Of a stretch of 64,000 nucleotides of DNA, positions 7,883-16,360 are shown one piece after another (the first letter of the stretch is position 1; each line of letters opens with the position of its first letter). The stretch is taken from positions 124,001 through 188,000 of the forward strand of contig NZ_JACOPD010000006.1 of NCBI RefSeq assembly GCF_014287955.1, given 5' to 3'. The stretch comes from Lachnospira hominis (ex Liu et al. 2021) (lineage in GTDB: Bacteria; Bacillota; Clostridia; Lachnospirales; Lachnospiraceae). The translations under genes were made by a program, and so were the position numbers. Below the pieces are notes generated by a model, which ran no database searches, had not been told where the DNA came from, and saw only the letters and a list, made by a program, of their open reading frames with translations.

Positions 7883-9490
7883 ATGGAGAAATGTACAAAG
7901 GGGTATTTTGAATTTGATACAAGACAGGATGGTCTGTATCTTACAGTTTATCCTCCGCAACAGGGAGAACCTGCATTGGATGCCGGAGAAGTTTTATATT
8001 ACATAGAAAAGAAAAATATATACGGATGTGATATTACACTGATTGGTGATACAGTAAAAAAAGGTGCAACGCAGGAAGTTACAGTAAAAGTGTCTGATGA
8101 GACACCATATCCGGTATCTGAGTTTGGCGATTACAGAATAAGCCATGATACAATGACACTTGAGGCAGTTTTCTATCCGCCGTTTAAAGGTGCGGTAGAA
8201 CTTACTTATGAAGAAATACAAAAAGATTTAAAAAATATCGGAGTAATAAGTGGGATTTCAGAAGAAGCGATAAGACTTTTTCTTCTTGAAAAGAGATATT
8301 TTGAGACATATGTTCTTGCAAAAGGAACTAAAGCAAGAGAAGGAAGCGATGGTTATATTGAGTATACATTTAATACAAGCTTAAAACCAACGCCAAAGAT
8401 GAATGAAGATGGAACAGTAGATTTTCATACACTTGAAAATGTTAATCATATAAAAAGCGGTGATGTTGTAGCAATACTGCATCCGGAAGACAGAGGTGAC
8501 AACGGAACCGATATTCTTGGAAGACCCGTTTATCCAAGAAAAGTAAAAAGAGCAGTATTCAGATATGGCAAAAATATGGAGGTATCTGAAGATAAGCTTA
8601 AATTAATTTCAAAAGTTGACGGTCATGTAACACTTGAGAATGATAAGGTTTTTGTATCTAATGTTCTTGAACTTGTAGATGTTGATGCATCTACAGGAGA
8701 TATTAATTATAGCGGAAGTGTTATGATAAAAGGAAATGTACTTGCAGGATTTTCAGTAAAAGCTGCTGGTGATATTTCAGTAAGTGGTATTGTAGAAGGT
8801 GCTACAATTATTGCTGATGGTGATATTACATTTAACCGTGGTGTTCAGGGAATGAATAAAGCGGTCATTAAAGCCGGTGGAAATATAGTTTCTAAGTTTA
8901 TTGAGAGTGCGAGCAGCGTAGAAGCCGGTGGAAATATCGAAGCAGATTCCATTTTGCATAGTAAAGTACGTGCGAAAGGAACAATAAAAGCATCTGGAAG
9001 AAATGGTCTTATTGTAGGCGGCGAAGTCCGTTCGATATGCCTGGTTGAAGCAAAAAATATAGGAAATGAGATGGGAACAGCAACCGTTGTAGGTGTAGGC
9101 GTTGACCCGGCTGCAAAGAAGAGAGTTGATGAGTTAAAGACAAGCCTGCAGAAACTCGGTGATTCAAAGATACAGCTTAACCAGATTATGACTGCATTGA
9201 GAAAAAAACAGGAAATCGAAGGAAAACTTGCACCTGATAAGGTAGAACTTCAGCAAAAGACAATGCGTAATCTTGTCATGATAGAAAAAGATCTGACTGA
9301 GCAGAAAAATGAACTTGAGCAGTTAAGACAACAGCTTGGTGAAGATGTAAATGCAAGGGTCAGAGTCAGCGGAAATATATATGTTGGAGTAAAACTTATA
9401 TTTGGCGAACAGAATTATTTTATCAAAGAAAAACGTACATTCTGTCAGTTCGTAAAAGATAAAGCAGATATTAAATGGCAGTCATTGTAG
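7883..9490 (+). CDS. FapA-family (DUF342) polymer-forming protein
   Basis: The 535-residue protein matches FapA/DUF342: an N-terminal alpha/beta region (residues 1-190), a right-handed beta-helix region around 210-400 with repeating VxGxVxxGxxIxAxGDI motifs (VMIKGNVLAGFSVKAAGDIS and following), and a C-terminal coiled coil around 410-500 rich in Lys, Gln and Glu. DUF342 proteins are often labelled flagellar assembly protein A, but their biochemical role is poorly defined. Location immediately after fliA supports a motility link. The beta-helix resembles bactofilins, one of which is encoded at 15.5 kb. Confidence 0.88.
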   Translation: MEKCTKGYFEFDTRQDGLYLTVYPPQQGEPALDAGEVLYYIEKKNIYGCDITLIGDTVKKGATQEVTVKVSDETPYPVSEFGDYRISHDTMTLEAVFYPPFKGAVELTYEEIQKDLKNIGVISGISEEAIRLFLLEKRYFETYVLAKGTKAREGSDGYIEYTFNTSLKPTPKMNEDGTVDFHTLENVNHIKSGDVVAILHPEDRGDNGTDILGRPVYPRKVKRAVFRYGKNMEVSEDKLKLISKVDGHVTLENDKVFVSNVLELVDVDASTGDINYSGSVMIKGNVLAGFSVKAAGDISVSGIVEGATIIADGDITFNRGVQGMNKAVIKAGGNIVSKFIESASSVEAGGNIEADSILHSKVRAKGTIKASGRNGLIVGGEVRSICLVEAKNIGNEMGTATVVGVGVDPAAKKRVDELKTSLQKLGDSKIQLNQIMTALRKKQEIEGKLAPDKVELQQKTMRNLVMIEKDLTEQKNELEQLRQQLGEDVNARVRVSGNIYVGVKLIFGEQNYFIKEKRTFCQFVKDKADIKWQSL

Positions 9491-9502
9491 ATTGGAGTGC
9501 TT

Positions 9503-9820
9503 ATGAGTGTAAGACCTATTGATATTATGATGGTGCCTCAGATGAATGAAGTTTCACATATAAAGCAGAGTGAAAATATGAGACCAGCGACAGAACAGAT
9601 GAATATTGTGTCCAATGTTGACAAGAAGGTCGAAAACAAATCTGAGCAGGTAACTAAAAAAGATGACGTTGAAAATAAAGGTCATAAGTTTGATGCTAAA
9701 GAAAAGAGCAGCAATGAATATGAGCGAAGTGGAAGCGGTGCATATTCAAAGCGTTCTTTTAAGGAAGGCAATGTTACTGTAAAACAGGATGAAGATGTAT
9801 TTTTTGATATAAAAGTTTAG
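9503..9820 (+). CDS. Small hydrophilic protein of the flagellar operon, unknown function
   Basis: I do not recognise this 105-residue protein. It begins MSVRPIDIMMVPQMNEVSH, then becomes Lys/Glu/Asn/Ser-rich and is probably disordered through residue 90, and ends with a short beta-like segment VTVKQDEDVFFDIKV. No membrane segment or enzyme motif is visible. TTGGAG at 9492-9497 points to ATG 9503 rather than GTG 9497. It is co-directional with and seven bases from the FapA-like gene, so it probably belongs to the same transcript. Confidence 0.7.
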   Translation: MSVRPIDIMMVPQMNEVSHIKQSENMRPATEQMNIVSNVDKKVENKSEQVTKKDDVENKGHKFDAKEKSSNEYERSGSGAYSKRSFKEGNVTVKQDEDVFFDIKV

Positions 9821-9843
9821 AATTTGTAAAGGCAGAAAGTATT

Positions 9844-10563
9844 ATGACGACAGTAGAAATTATATTGCTTGTGGCAGGCATTTTATGTCTTATTGCCAGC
9901 TTTATGATACCTGATGAAAAAAAGAAAGAATCAAAAGAAGAAAGTTCTGTAAACAGACAGCCCGTACAGGAACTTACACAGGCAGAGCAGGATAAAGTAA
10001 GAGAACGTATAAATGATATTATCAATGAACAGCTTGGTGATATTTCAGAAAAAACGGAAGCCCAGCTTGATAAAATTTCAAATACTAAAATTCTTGAACT
10101 TAATGAGTATGCTGATACCGTTATGAATGAGATTAATAAAAATCATAATGAGACAGTTTTTTTATATGATATGCTGAATGAAAAGGCGAAAGAAGTAAAA
10201 AATACTGTTAAAGATGTAAATAATGTCAAAAAAGAGGTCGATAAAGCGGTTTCAGAAAGTGCGGCAGCCATAGAAAACAATACTGCGGAATATGCTTATA
10301 CCGAAGAAGTGAAAAAAGAAGAAAAGCAGTCACCGGAAGTTAAGATATTAAGCCAGAATGATGAATTGAAAAAACAGGCAGAAACAAAAAATAAATCTGC
10401 TGATAAAGCGGATCTTGATATTGAAAATGCAAACAGCAAGAACCAGAAAATATTAAAATTTTACAAAGAAGGTCTTGATAACAGGACAATAGCGAAACAG
10501 CTTGGGCTTGGTGTTGGAGAAGTGAAGCTTGTTGTGGATTTATATAAAAATTCACTGGGATAA
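9844..10563 (+). CDS. Membrane-anchored coiled-coil protein with C-terminal HTH-like motif (DUF6115-like)
   Basis: The 239-residue protein has an N-terminal membrane anchor (residues 3-22, VEIILLVAGILCLIASFMI), a long charged helical region (residues 30-190) with coiled-coil character, and a C-terminal motif of about 35 residues, ILKFYKEGLDNRTIAKQLGL then GEVKLVVDLYK. The C-terminal motif resembles a helix-turn-helix and matches the small DUF6115 family often found beside flagellar genes in Clostridia. Its function is not known. A DNA-binding role is uncertain because the motif is carried on a membrane-anchored protein. Confidence 0.7.
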   Translation: MTTVEIILLVAGILCLIASFMIPDEKKKESKEESSVNRQPVQELTQAEQDKVRERINDIINEQLGDISEKTEAQLDKISNTKILELNEYADTVMNEINKNHNETVFLYDMLNEKAKEVKNTVKDVNNVKKEVDKAVSESAAAIENNTAEYAYTEEVKKEEKQSPEVKILSQNDELKKQAETKNKSADKADLDIENANSKNQKILKFYKEGLDNRTIAKQLGLGVGEVKLVVDLYKNSLG

Positions 10564-10586
10564 AATTAACAGTTACGGAGAATGAC

Positions 10587-11087
10587 ATGAAACTTAAATA
10601 TCATTTAAGAGGCCTTGGAATTGGTTTTATATTAACGACAATTATTCTAATGATTTCCAATTTGTTTGTGAATAATAATAACGGTAATAATCATGTTTCA
10701 GATAATAAAGAAACATCTGGCTCGGTGATTGCATATACAACCCAGGCAGATGAGAACAATTCTGACAAAAAAGATGAAAAGAAGACGGAACATGCAAAGA
10801 CGGAGAGTGCCAAAGACAGTACAAAAGAGAGTGCGTCACAAGGTACAACACAGACTGAAACATTGTATTCAAAAGAGGGTAATACAGTTACTGTAAAATT
10901 TGAAAATGTTATATATGGTACAGCAGCTGCTGAACTTTTATATAAAGCGGGAGTTATTGATGATGAGAACTCCTTTGCATTTTATCTGCAAAACAGTGGG
11001 TATGATGCAATAATACGTGATGGTTTATATCAGATAAATATCGGCGACAGCTACGAAAATATAGCAAAAATTATAACAAAGAGCTGA
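10587..11087 (+). CDS. Membrane-anchored protein with MltG/YceG-like LysM subdomain
   Basis: Residues 10-29 form one membrane segment (LGIGFILTTIILMISNLFV). A Ser/Thr/Lys-rich extracellular linker follows to about residue 100. The last 60 residues (AAELLYKAGVIDDENSFAFY, then a Gly-Tyr-rich segment and GDSYENIAKIITKS) look like the LysM-like N-terminal subdomain of endolytic transglycosylase MltG. The catalytic YceG core, including its conserved Glu, is missing, so this is not expected to be a transglycosylase. As the last gene of the flagellar operon it could help the flagellum pass the wall, but that is speculation. Confidence 0.65.
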   Translation: MKLKYHLRGLGIGFILTTIILMISNLFVNNNNGNNHVSDNKETSGSVIAYTTQADENNSDKKDEKKTEHAKTESAKDSTKESASQGTTQTETLYSKEGNTVTVKFENVIYGTAAAELLYKAGVIDDENSFAFYLQNSGYDAIIRDGLYQINIGDSYENIAKIITKS

Positions 11088-11123
11088 TACGATAAAAAAA
11101 TATAAAAAATCAAAAAATATTGC

Positions 11124-11152
11124 TTGATTTATTATAAAAGTATTGATATAAT
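11124..11152 (+). promoter_or_regulatory. Sigma-A promoter for rpsB
   Basis: TTGATT at 11124-11129 and TATAAT at 11147-11152 are separated by 17 bases. The predicted transcription start near 11159 gives a leader of about 110 bases before rpsB. Confidence 0.75.
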
Positions 11153-11158
11153 CATCTT

Positions 11159-11255
11159 CGTGTGAAAAAACATGCAGGTGGATTTTGCAGTTGGTGCCGG
11201 ATAACGCTTACGGTGGCTGCAAGAGTTGAAGTCTGCAAAAGATTATTTAACCAAT
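11159..11255 (+). ncRNA. Structured leader of rpsB, possible S2 autoregulatory site
   Basis: The leader contains TTTTGCAG at 11183-11190, exactly complementary to CTGCAAAA at 11233-11240. The enclosed 42 bases include GCCG and CGGTGGC, able to form an inner helix. Ribosomal protein operons often have leaders that bind the encoded protein. Here that role is inferred; I cannot match it to a named RNA family with certainty. Confidence 0.5.
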
Positions 11256-11267
11256 GGAGGTATTAAA

Positions 11268-11996
11268 ATGAGCGTAATTTCTATGAAACAGTTACTTGAA
11301 GCAGGTGTTCATTTCGGACATCAGACAAGAAGATGGAACCCTAAGATGGCTGAGTACATCTACACAGAGAGAAATGGTATCCATATTATTGACTTACAGA
11401 AGTCAGTTGGTAAAGTTGATGAAGCTTACAAGGCAGTTGCTGATATCGCAGCTAACGGTGGCACAATTCTTTTCGTAGGTACAAAGAAGCAGGCTCAGGA
11501 TGCTATCGCATCAGAAGCAGAGCGTTGTGGAATGTTCTATGTAAATGAGAGATGGCTTGGTGGTATGCTTACAAACTTCAAGACAATCCAGAGCAGAATC
11601 AACAGACTTAAAGAAATCGAAGCTATGGAAGAAGATGGAACATTTGATGTTCTTCCTAAGAAAGAAGTTATCAACTTAAAGAAAGAACTTGAAAAACTTC
11701 AGAAGAACCTTGGCGGTATCAAGGAAATGAAGAGACTTCCAGATGCTATCTTCATCGTAGATCCTAAGAAGGAAAGAATCTGTGTTCAGGAAGCACACGC
11801 ACTTGGTATCGAATTAATCGGTATTGCAGATACAAACTGTGACCCAGACGAGCTTGATTATGTAATTCCTGGTAATGATGATGCTATCAGAGCCGTTAAG
11901 CTTATCGTTTCTAAGATGGCTGATGCAGTTATCGAAGCAAATCAGGGTGAAGAAGCAGCTCCAGCTGAAGAGGAAGAAGTAGCTGAAGAAGCTTAA
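11268..11996 (+). CDS. rpsB: 30S ribosomal protein S2
   Basis: S2 of 242 residues. Motifs include [20 protein letters not shown] at residues 6-25, [30 protein letters not shown] and [17 protein letters not shown] at 11256-11260 sets ATG 11268; a longer in-frame start at 11226 lies in the structured leader and has no ribosome site. The C-terminus is an acidic Glu/Ala tail. It is followed by a terminator-like hairpin and then tsf, the conserved order. Confidence 0.98.
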   Translation: MSVISMKQLLEAGVHFGHQTRRWNPKMAEYIYTERNGIHIIDLQKSVGKVDEAYKAVADIAANGGTILFVGTKKQAQDAIASEAERCGMFYVNERWLGGMLTNFKTIQSRINRLKEIEAMEEDGTFDVLPKKEVINLKKELEKLQKNLGGIKEMKRLPDAIFIVDPKKERICVQEAHALGIELIGIADTNCDPDELDYVIPGNDDAIRAVKLIVSKMADAVIEANQGEEAAPAEEEEVAEEA

Positions 11997-12023
11997 TATT
12001 TAAGTATCGACTTAAGTTTATGT

Positions 12024-12060
12024 ATGCTTCAGCCTGACATATCAGGTTGAAGCATTTTTT
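12024..12060 (+). terminator. Intrinsic terminator or attenuator between rpsB and tsf
   Basis: ATGCTTCAGCCTGA and TCAGGTTGAAGCAT form a stem with one mismatch and a short loop, followed by six T residues. It probably lowers tsf transcription relative to rpsB rather than ending the operon completely, since no clear promoter lies before tsf. Confidence 0.8.
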
Positions 12061-12094
12061 AAAATTAATAATAATTAATTGGAGGAAAATTATA

Positions 12095-13180
12095 ATGGCA
12101 GCAATTACAGCAGCAATGGTTAAAGAACTTAGAGAGTCTACTGGTGCAGGCATGATGGAATGTAAGAAAGCTCTTACAGAGACAGATGGCGATATGGAAG
12201 CAGCTGTTGATGTTCTTAGAAAGAGCGGAGCAGCTAAGGTTGAAAAGAAAGCAGGAAGAATCGCAGCAGAAGGTATTACAAGAGTTGCATCTGAAGGTAA
12301 TACAGCAGTTGTTGCAGAAGTTAATTCAGAGACAGATTTCGTAGCTAAGAATGCTACTTTCCAGGAATTTGTTCAGGCAGTTGCAGACAAGGCACTCAAG
12401 TCATCAGTTGAAAAAGCTGGAGATGGTGAAGATGTATGCAGTATTCTCGATATGAAGTCAGAACTTGAAGAGAAGACTCTTACAATCGGTGAGAAACTTT
12501 CTATCAGAAGATTTGAAAAGCTTACAGGTGACTGCGTAGCTTCTTATATTCACGGCGGCGGAAGAATCGGTGTTCTTGTTGCAGCAGAAGGTGCTTCAGG
12601 TGATGCTGTTAAAGAAGCTCTTACAAATATCGCAATGCAGATTGCAGCTATGAATCCGGAATATATCAGCAGAAATGATATGTCAGCAGATGAACTCGCT
12701 AAGTTAAGAGAGATTATTGTTGATAGTGCATTAAATGATCCTGCAACTCTTCCAAAGCCAATCTTAAACAAGTTAATTGAAAAAGCTATTTCAGAAAAAA
12801 TCTGGAGTGATGCTGATATCGCAACTTATGAAGAACATAAGAGCAACATGCAGTATTTATTCAATTTCCTTACAAAGGAAGCTGCAGCTCAGTTAGCAGA
12901 ACTTGCTTTAGCTGATAAGGCTGATATCGTAGCTGATAAGATTTTCAGCGGATTAGTAGAAGGTCGTGTTTCTAAGCAGCTTAAAGAAATTTGTCTTATG
13001 GATCAGGTTTATGTTAAAGCTGAAGACGGTAAGCAGTCAGTTGCTAAGTATATCGCAGAAGTTGGTAAAGCAGCTGGTTCATCTTTCACAATCAAGAAAT
13101 TTGTTCGTTTTGAAGTTGGTGAAGGACTTGAAAAGAAGAATGAAGACTTCGCAGCAGAAGTTGCAGCACAGCTTGCTTAA
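12095..13180 (+). CDS. tsf: Elongation factor Ts, long form
   Basis: EF-Ts exchanges GDP for GTP on EF-Tu. The N-terminal UBA-like domain has VKELRESTGAGMMECKKAL, and the core has VNSETDFVAKN and YIHGGGRIGVLV. At 361 residues it is clearly longer than Bacillus or E. coli EF-Ts (about 283-293). The extra length, some 60 residues, lies around residues 190-285 between MNPEYISRND and LVEGRVSKQLKEI, where other EF-Ts proteins have a shorter coiled-coil stretch. GGAGG at 12081-12085 supports ATG 12095. Confidence 0.96.
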   Translation: MAAITAAMVKELRESTGAGMMECKKALTETDGDMEAAVDVLRKSGAAKVEKKAGRIAAEGITRVASEGNTAVVAEVNSETDFVAKNATFQEFVQAVADKALKSSVEKAGDGEDVCSILDMKSELEEKTLTIGEKLSIRRFEKLTGDCVASYIHGGGRIGVLVAAEGASGDAVKEALTNIAMQIAAMNPEYISRNDMSADELAKLREIIVDSALNDPATLPKPILNKLIEKAISEKIWSDADIATYEEHKSNMQYLFNFLTKEAAAQLAELALADKADIVADKIFSGLVEGRVSKQLKEICLMDQVYVKAEDGKQSVAKYIAEVGKAAGSSFTIKKFVRFEVGEGLEKKNEDFAAEVAAQLA

Positions 13181-13216
13181 TTAATATATTTGAATGGTAT
13201 TATAGATTATTTATTA

Positions 13217-13255
13217 ATCCCGGTGGTTTCAGAATGACTCCGCCGGGATGTTTCT
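13217..13255 (+). terminator. Terminator-like hairpin after tsf
   Basis: ATCCCGGTGG at 13217-13226 pairs with CCGCCGGGAT at 13240-13249 over a 13-base loop, followed by GTTTCTGT. The T-tract is weak but the stem is strong and it stands just after the operon end. Confidence 0.65.
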
Positions 13256-13363
13256 GTACTATGAGATATCTGGAAAGTTCATAAAGCATGATTTTTATAT
13301 GCATAATAAATTTGAACTATAGATATTTTTATTAAATTATAGATATTATAAATGATACTATGC

Positions 13364-13392
13364 TTGCAATGAAAAAAATGTACTGTTATAAT
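13364..13392 (+). promoter_or_regulatory. Sigma-A promoter of the chemoreceptor gene
   Basis: TTGCAA at 13364-13369 and TATAAT at 13387-13392 are 17 bases apart. I see no sigma-28 type site (TAAA with GCCGATAA) before this receptor, so it may not depend on FliA. The predicted leader of about 150 bases includes the tandem 10-bp repeats at 13441. Confidence 0.7.
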
Positions 13393-13440
13393 AATATTAA
13401 AAGAATTCGTGTGTATAGATATTAATGTAAGTTACGGCAT

Positions 13441-13470
13441 TGCACGACATTGCACGACATTGCACGACAT
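13441..13470 (+). repeat. Three perfect tandem copies of a 10-bp unit
   Basis: TGCACGACAT occurs three times end to end with no mismatch, preceded by a partial copy ending GGCAT. The unit length equals about one DNA helical turn. It lies in the transcribed leader of the chemoreceptor gene, 83 bases before the start codon. Confidence 0.9.
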
Positions 13471-13552
13471 TTAGGTGTAAATTTAATATTAGAATAAGGA
13501 GAGATACCGCATTTTTCGTAACATAATATAAAATGCTGGTAAAAGGAAGACT

Positions 13553-15250
13553 ATGAATGTAAAAGATCCTATCAGAAGGAGACTGAACAGAGGTTTCCTG
13601 ATTATTTCGATTGTATGTTGTATTGGCCTTGTTATAAGTGATATTGTATTATTTGCGATGAGTACAAGTTATGACCATGCAATGACTAATTATGGCTTTT
13701 CACAGGGTGAAATCGGAAAGGCCATGACAGTATTTTCTGAGGCAAGAAGTTCGTTACGAGCTGTTATCGGATATAAAGAGGCTTCACAGATTGCAGAAGA
13801 AAAGAAAGATTATGAAGCAAGAAAAGAATCATTTCATACATATTATGCTAATATAGAGCAATATATGGTTACAAAAGACGGTAAGGAATCTTATGCTGCA
13901 ATTGGCAAAGCACTTGATGGATATTGGGCAAAGTCAGATGCTATTATGTCATCTGGTTCTTCAACAGATGTTGTTGCATCAGCAAAAGCCCAGAAACAGG
14001 AATATGAAGAGCTTCAGCCAATGTATGATGAAGTTTATGCAGCATTCAAGAATCTTATGGATATCAATGTTTCTAATGGTACACAGCTTATAAACATACT
14101 TGATGTTTTAAGAATTGCACTTACAATATTTATTATTGGTATTTTGGCAGCCAGTGTTATTGCTTCTGCAAAGATTGGAAAGAGAATTGCTGAAAGTATT
14201 GAGAAACCTATTGCAGCACTTGCTGACAGACTTAAAACATTTGCTGAAGGCGATCTTGACAGCGAATTTCCTGAACATCAGGCAGAAGATGAGATTGCTT
14301 TTATGAATGACGAAGCAAGGCAGATGGCTGAAAATCTCAGCCTTATAATCAATGATATTAACAAAATTATGGCATCTATGGCTAATGGTGATTTTACAGT
14401 TAATACAGAGATTGAAGACAAGTACGTTGGTAAGTTTGGTGAACTTCTGCAGTCAGTACGTAATATGAACAGAAAGATGAATGCTACATTGAAGAGCGTT
14501 GAAGAATCAGCAGGACAGGTTACAGCAGGTTCTGAAAATCTTGCACAGTCAGCTCAGGATCTTGCAGAAGGTGCTACAGAGCAGGCAGGTGCAGTCGAAG
14601 AACTTCAGGCTACAATCACTACAATTACAGAACAGGTTGGCGGGACAGTAAACAACCTTATGGAAACAAGTAAGAAAGCTGAAGTATATGCTTCAGATGC
14701 TGATTCAAGCAGAGAAGATATGAAGGCTCTTATGGAAGCTATGGAGCGTATCAGTGATACATCTAAGAAGATTGAGAATATCATTTCTGATATTGAGAGC
14801 ATTGCAAGCCAGACAAATCTCCTTTCTCTTAATGCCGCTATTGAAGCTGCAAGAGCAGGTGAGGCAGGTAAGGGCTTTGCAGTTGTTGCTGAGCAGATTA
14901 GAACTCTTGCAGACCAGAGTGCACAGTCAGCAGTTGATACAAGAAGTCTTATTGAAGGTGCTTTAAGAGAAGTAAGCGATGGTAACGAAGTGGCATTAAA
15001 GGCTACAGAATCAATGGAAAATGTTGTTAAGGGAATTAATGAGATTGCAACTGTTTCTAAAGAATTAAGCGAGAGCTCAAATGCACAGATTGAAGTTATG
15101 AGAGAAGCTGAAAAGGGTGTTGACCAGATTTCAGAGGTTGTGCAGTCTAACTCAGCAGCATCTCAGGAATGTTCAGCTACAAGTGAAGAGTTATCCGCAC
15201 AGGCTGAAGCTATGAATGAGATTGTAAGCCAGTTCGTTCTCAGAGATTAA
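13553..15250 (+). CDS. Methyl-accepting chemotaxis protein
   Basis: A 565-residue chemoreceptor. TM1 is at about residues 15-37 and TM2 at about 187-208. They bracket an extracytoplasmic helical domain of roughly 150 residues, probably a four-helix bundle. A HAMP domain follows (about 210-265, [20 protein letters not shown]). The cytoplasmic signalling hairpin has its tip near residues 410-445 with [20 protein letters not shown] and [18 protein letters not shown]. It would signal through CheW and CheA. The ligand cannot be told. It is transcribed on its own, between terminators. Confidence 0.95.
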   Translation: MNVKDPIRRRLNRGFLIISIVCCIGLVISDIVLFAMSTSYDHAMTNYGFSQGEIGKAMTVFSEARSSLRAVIGYKEASQIAEEKKDYEARKESFHTYYANIEQYMVTKDGKESYAAIGKALDGYWAKSDAIMSSGSSTDVVASAKAQKQEYEELQPMYDEVYAAFKNLMDINVSNGTQLINILDVLRIALTIFIIGILAASVIASAKIGKRIAESIEKPIAALADRLKTFAEGDLDSEFPEHQAEDEIAFMNDEARQMAENLSLIINDINKIMASMANGDFTVNTEIEDKYVGKFGELLQSVRNMNRKMNATLKSVEESAGQVTAGSENLAQSAQDLAEGATEQAGAVEELQATITTITEQVGGTVNNLMETSKKAEVYASDADSSREDMKALMEAMERISDTSKKIENIISDIESIASQTNLLSLNAAIEAARAGEAGKGFAVVAEQIRTLADQSAQSAVDTRSLIEGALREVSDGNEVALKATESMENVVKGINEIATVSKELSESSNAQIEVMREAEKGVDQISEVVQSNSAASQECSATSEELSAQAEAMNEIVSQFVLRD

Positions 15251-15285
15251 TACATATCGTGTATATGAATAAGTAATTAATAAAT

Positions 15286-15325
15286 CATCATCTGCATAAT
15301 TAATTTATGTGGATGATGGTTTTTA
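15286..15325 (+). terminator. Intrinsic terminator of the chemoreceptor gene
   Basis: CATCATCTGCATAA at 15286-15299 pairs with TTATGTGGATGATG at 15305-15318, allowing two G-U pairs, followed by GTTTTTAT. Confidence 0.8.
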
Positions 15326-15330
15326 TTTAC

Positions 15331-15420
15331 GCGTGTAACGAGCCAAAGTCCGTGCTTGCACGAGACCTTGGCGACTGCCGCGATAACTTGAGAAACTCGC
15401 GGAGCGTGTTTCTCATAGTT
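15331..15420. other. GC-rich intergenic element with two hairpins, unknown
   Basis: Between the chemoreceptor terminator and the bactofilin promoter is a segment visibly richer in G and C than its surroundings. GCCAA with TTGGC (15342-15372) encloses CGTGC-TT-GCACG, and TGAGAAAC at 15389-15396 is exactly complementary to GTTTCTCA at 15408-15415. It has no reading frame of interest. It may be a dispersed palindromic repeat or a small structured RNA. Confidence 0.55.
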
Positions 15421-15446
15421 TTATAATATTTTATGAATATAAACCT

Positions 15447-15475
15447 TTCACAATTTTACAATATTATGTTATAAT
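15447..15475 (+). promoter_or_regulatory. Sigma-A promoter for bactofilin
   Basis: TTCACA at 15447-15452 and TATAAT at 15470-15475 with a 17-base spacer, about 42 bases before the ribosome site of the bactofilin gene. Confidence 0.75.
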
Positions 15476-15523
15476 ATTTCAAGATGTGCTTATACATACA
15501 TTTAACCTAAGGAGGAAATTCTG

Positions 15524-16339
15524 ATGGGGTTTTTTAAAGATTTCAAAGAAGACTTAAATGAAACAGCAAGTGATTTTTCAAAAAATTCATCTTCTGATGA
15601 AGAGATGGTTAATACTCTCAGACAGAGTGGCAAAGTAGATCCTGAACTTGCAAAGCTTTCGGCACAGATTGAGATGGGCAAAGCTGTAGGCGTTGAAGAA
15701 CCAAAGAGTGAGGATGAGAAAGATGGAACTGCAGAGACTGCAGTTATAACAAAAGGTTTAACTGTAAGTGGTAACCTTGATTCTACAGGTTCAATTGATA
15801 TATATGGAACTGTTACAGGTGATGTTACATGTGCGGGTGCTCTTAATATAACAGGAATATTGACAGGCAATTCAAAAGCGGGAAATGTAAAGGCTGACGG
15901 TGCAAGAATTGAAGGAAATATTGTATCAGAAAAAGCAGCTGATATTTTAAAGGATTGCGTTGTTATTGGCGACATAACAGCATCATCAACATTTATTGCA
16001 GGGGCAGTAAAAGGCAATATAGATGTGAAAGGTCCTGTTGTTATAGATTCAACAGCAGTGATAATTGGAGATATTAAGTCACAGACATTACAGATTAACA
16101 GCGGTGCAACTATTGACGGAAGATGTACACAATGTTATTCTGAAATAAATACAGCTCAGATATTTGAAAAAAAAGAAGAAGCTGCTGATGATAATTTGCA
16201 GGAGGCAGTGGCTGAAAAGGAATCACAGCCTGAACCGGAACAGAGAAATATCGATGATGTTCTTGATAATATTGCAGCTGGTAAGATGTCATCAAGTGCA
16301 GATATTAAGGATGAGTATGTAAATACATTAGAAAAATAA
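15524..16339 (+). CDS. Bactofilin-family polymer-forming cytoskeletal protein
   Basis: The 271-residue protein has a central bactofilin (DUF583) beta-helix at about residues 70-195, with regular Gly and small-residue turns (LTVSGNLDSTGSIDIYGTVT and following). It is flanked by hydrophilic tails, the C-terminal one acidic. Bactofilins self-assemble into filaments that scaffold wall enzymes or other complexes at the membrane. CTAAGGAGG precedes ATG 15524. It heads the group with pyrH, with only a 21-base gap to the pyrH start, an unusual partner for pyrH. Confidence 0.88.
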   Translation: MGFFKDFKEDLNETASDFSKNSSSDEEMVNTLRQSGKVDPELAKLSAQIEMGKAVGVEEPKSEDEKDGTAETAVITKGLTVSGNLDSTGSIDIYGTVTGDVTCAGALNITGILTGNSKAGNVKADGARIEGNIVSEKAADILKDCVVIGDITASSTFIAGAVKGNIDVKGPVVIDSTAVIIGDIKSQTLQINSGATIDGRCTQCYSEINTAQIFEKKEEAADDNLQEAVAEKESQPEPEQRNIDDVLDNIAAGKMSSSADIKDEYVNTLEK

Positions 16340-16360
16340 TAATCAGAGATGGAGATAGTT

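Noticed and set aside
7861..11087. A mobile or horizontally acquired island within the flagellar operon
   Set aside because: Spacing, direction and base use match neighbours, with no integrase, transposase or repeat ends.
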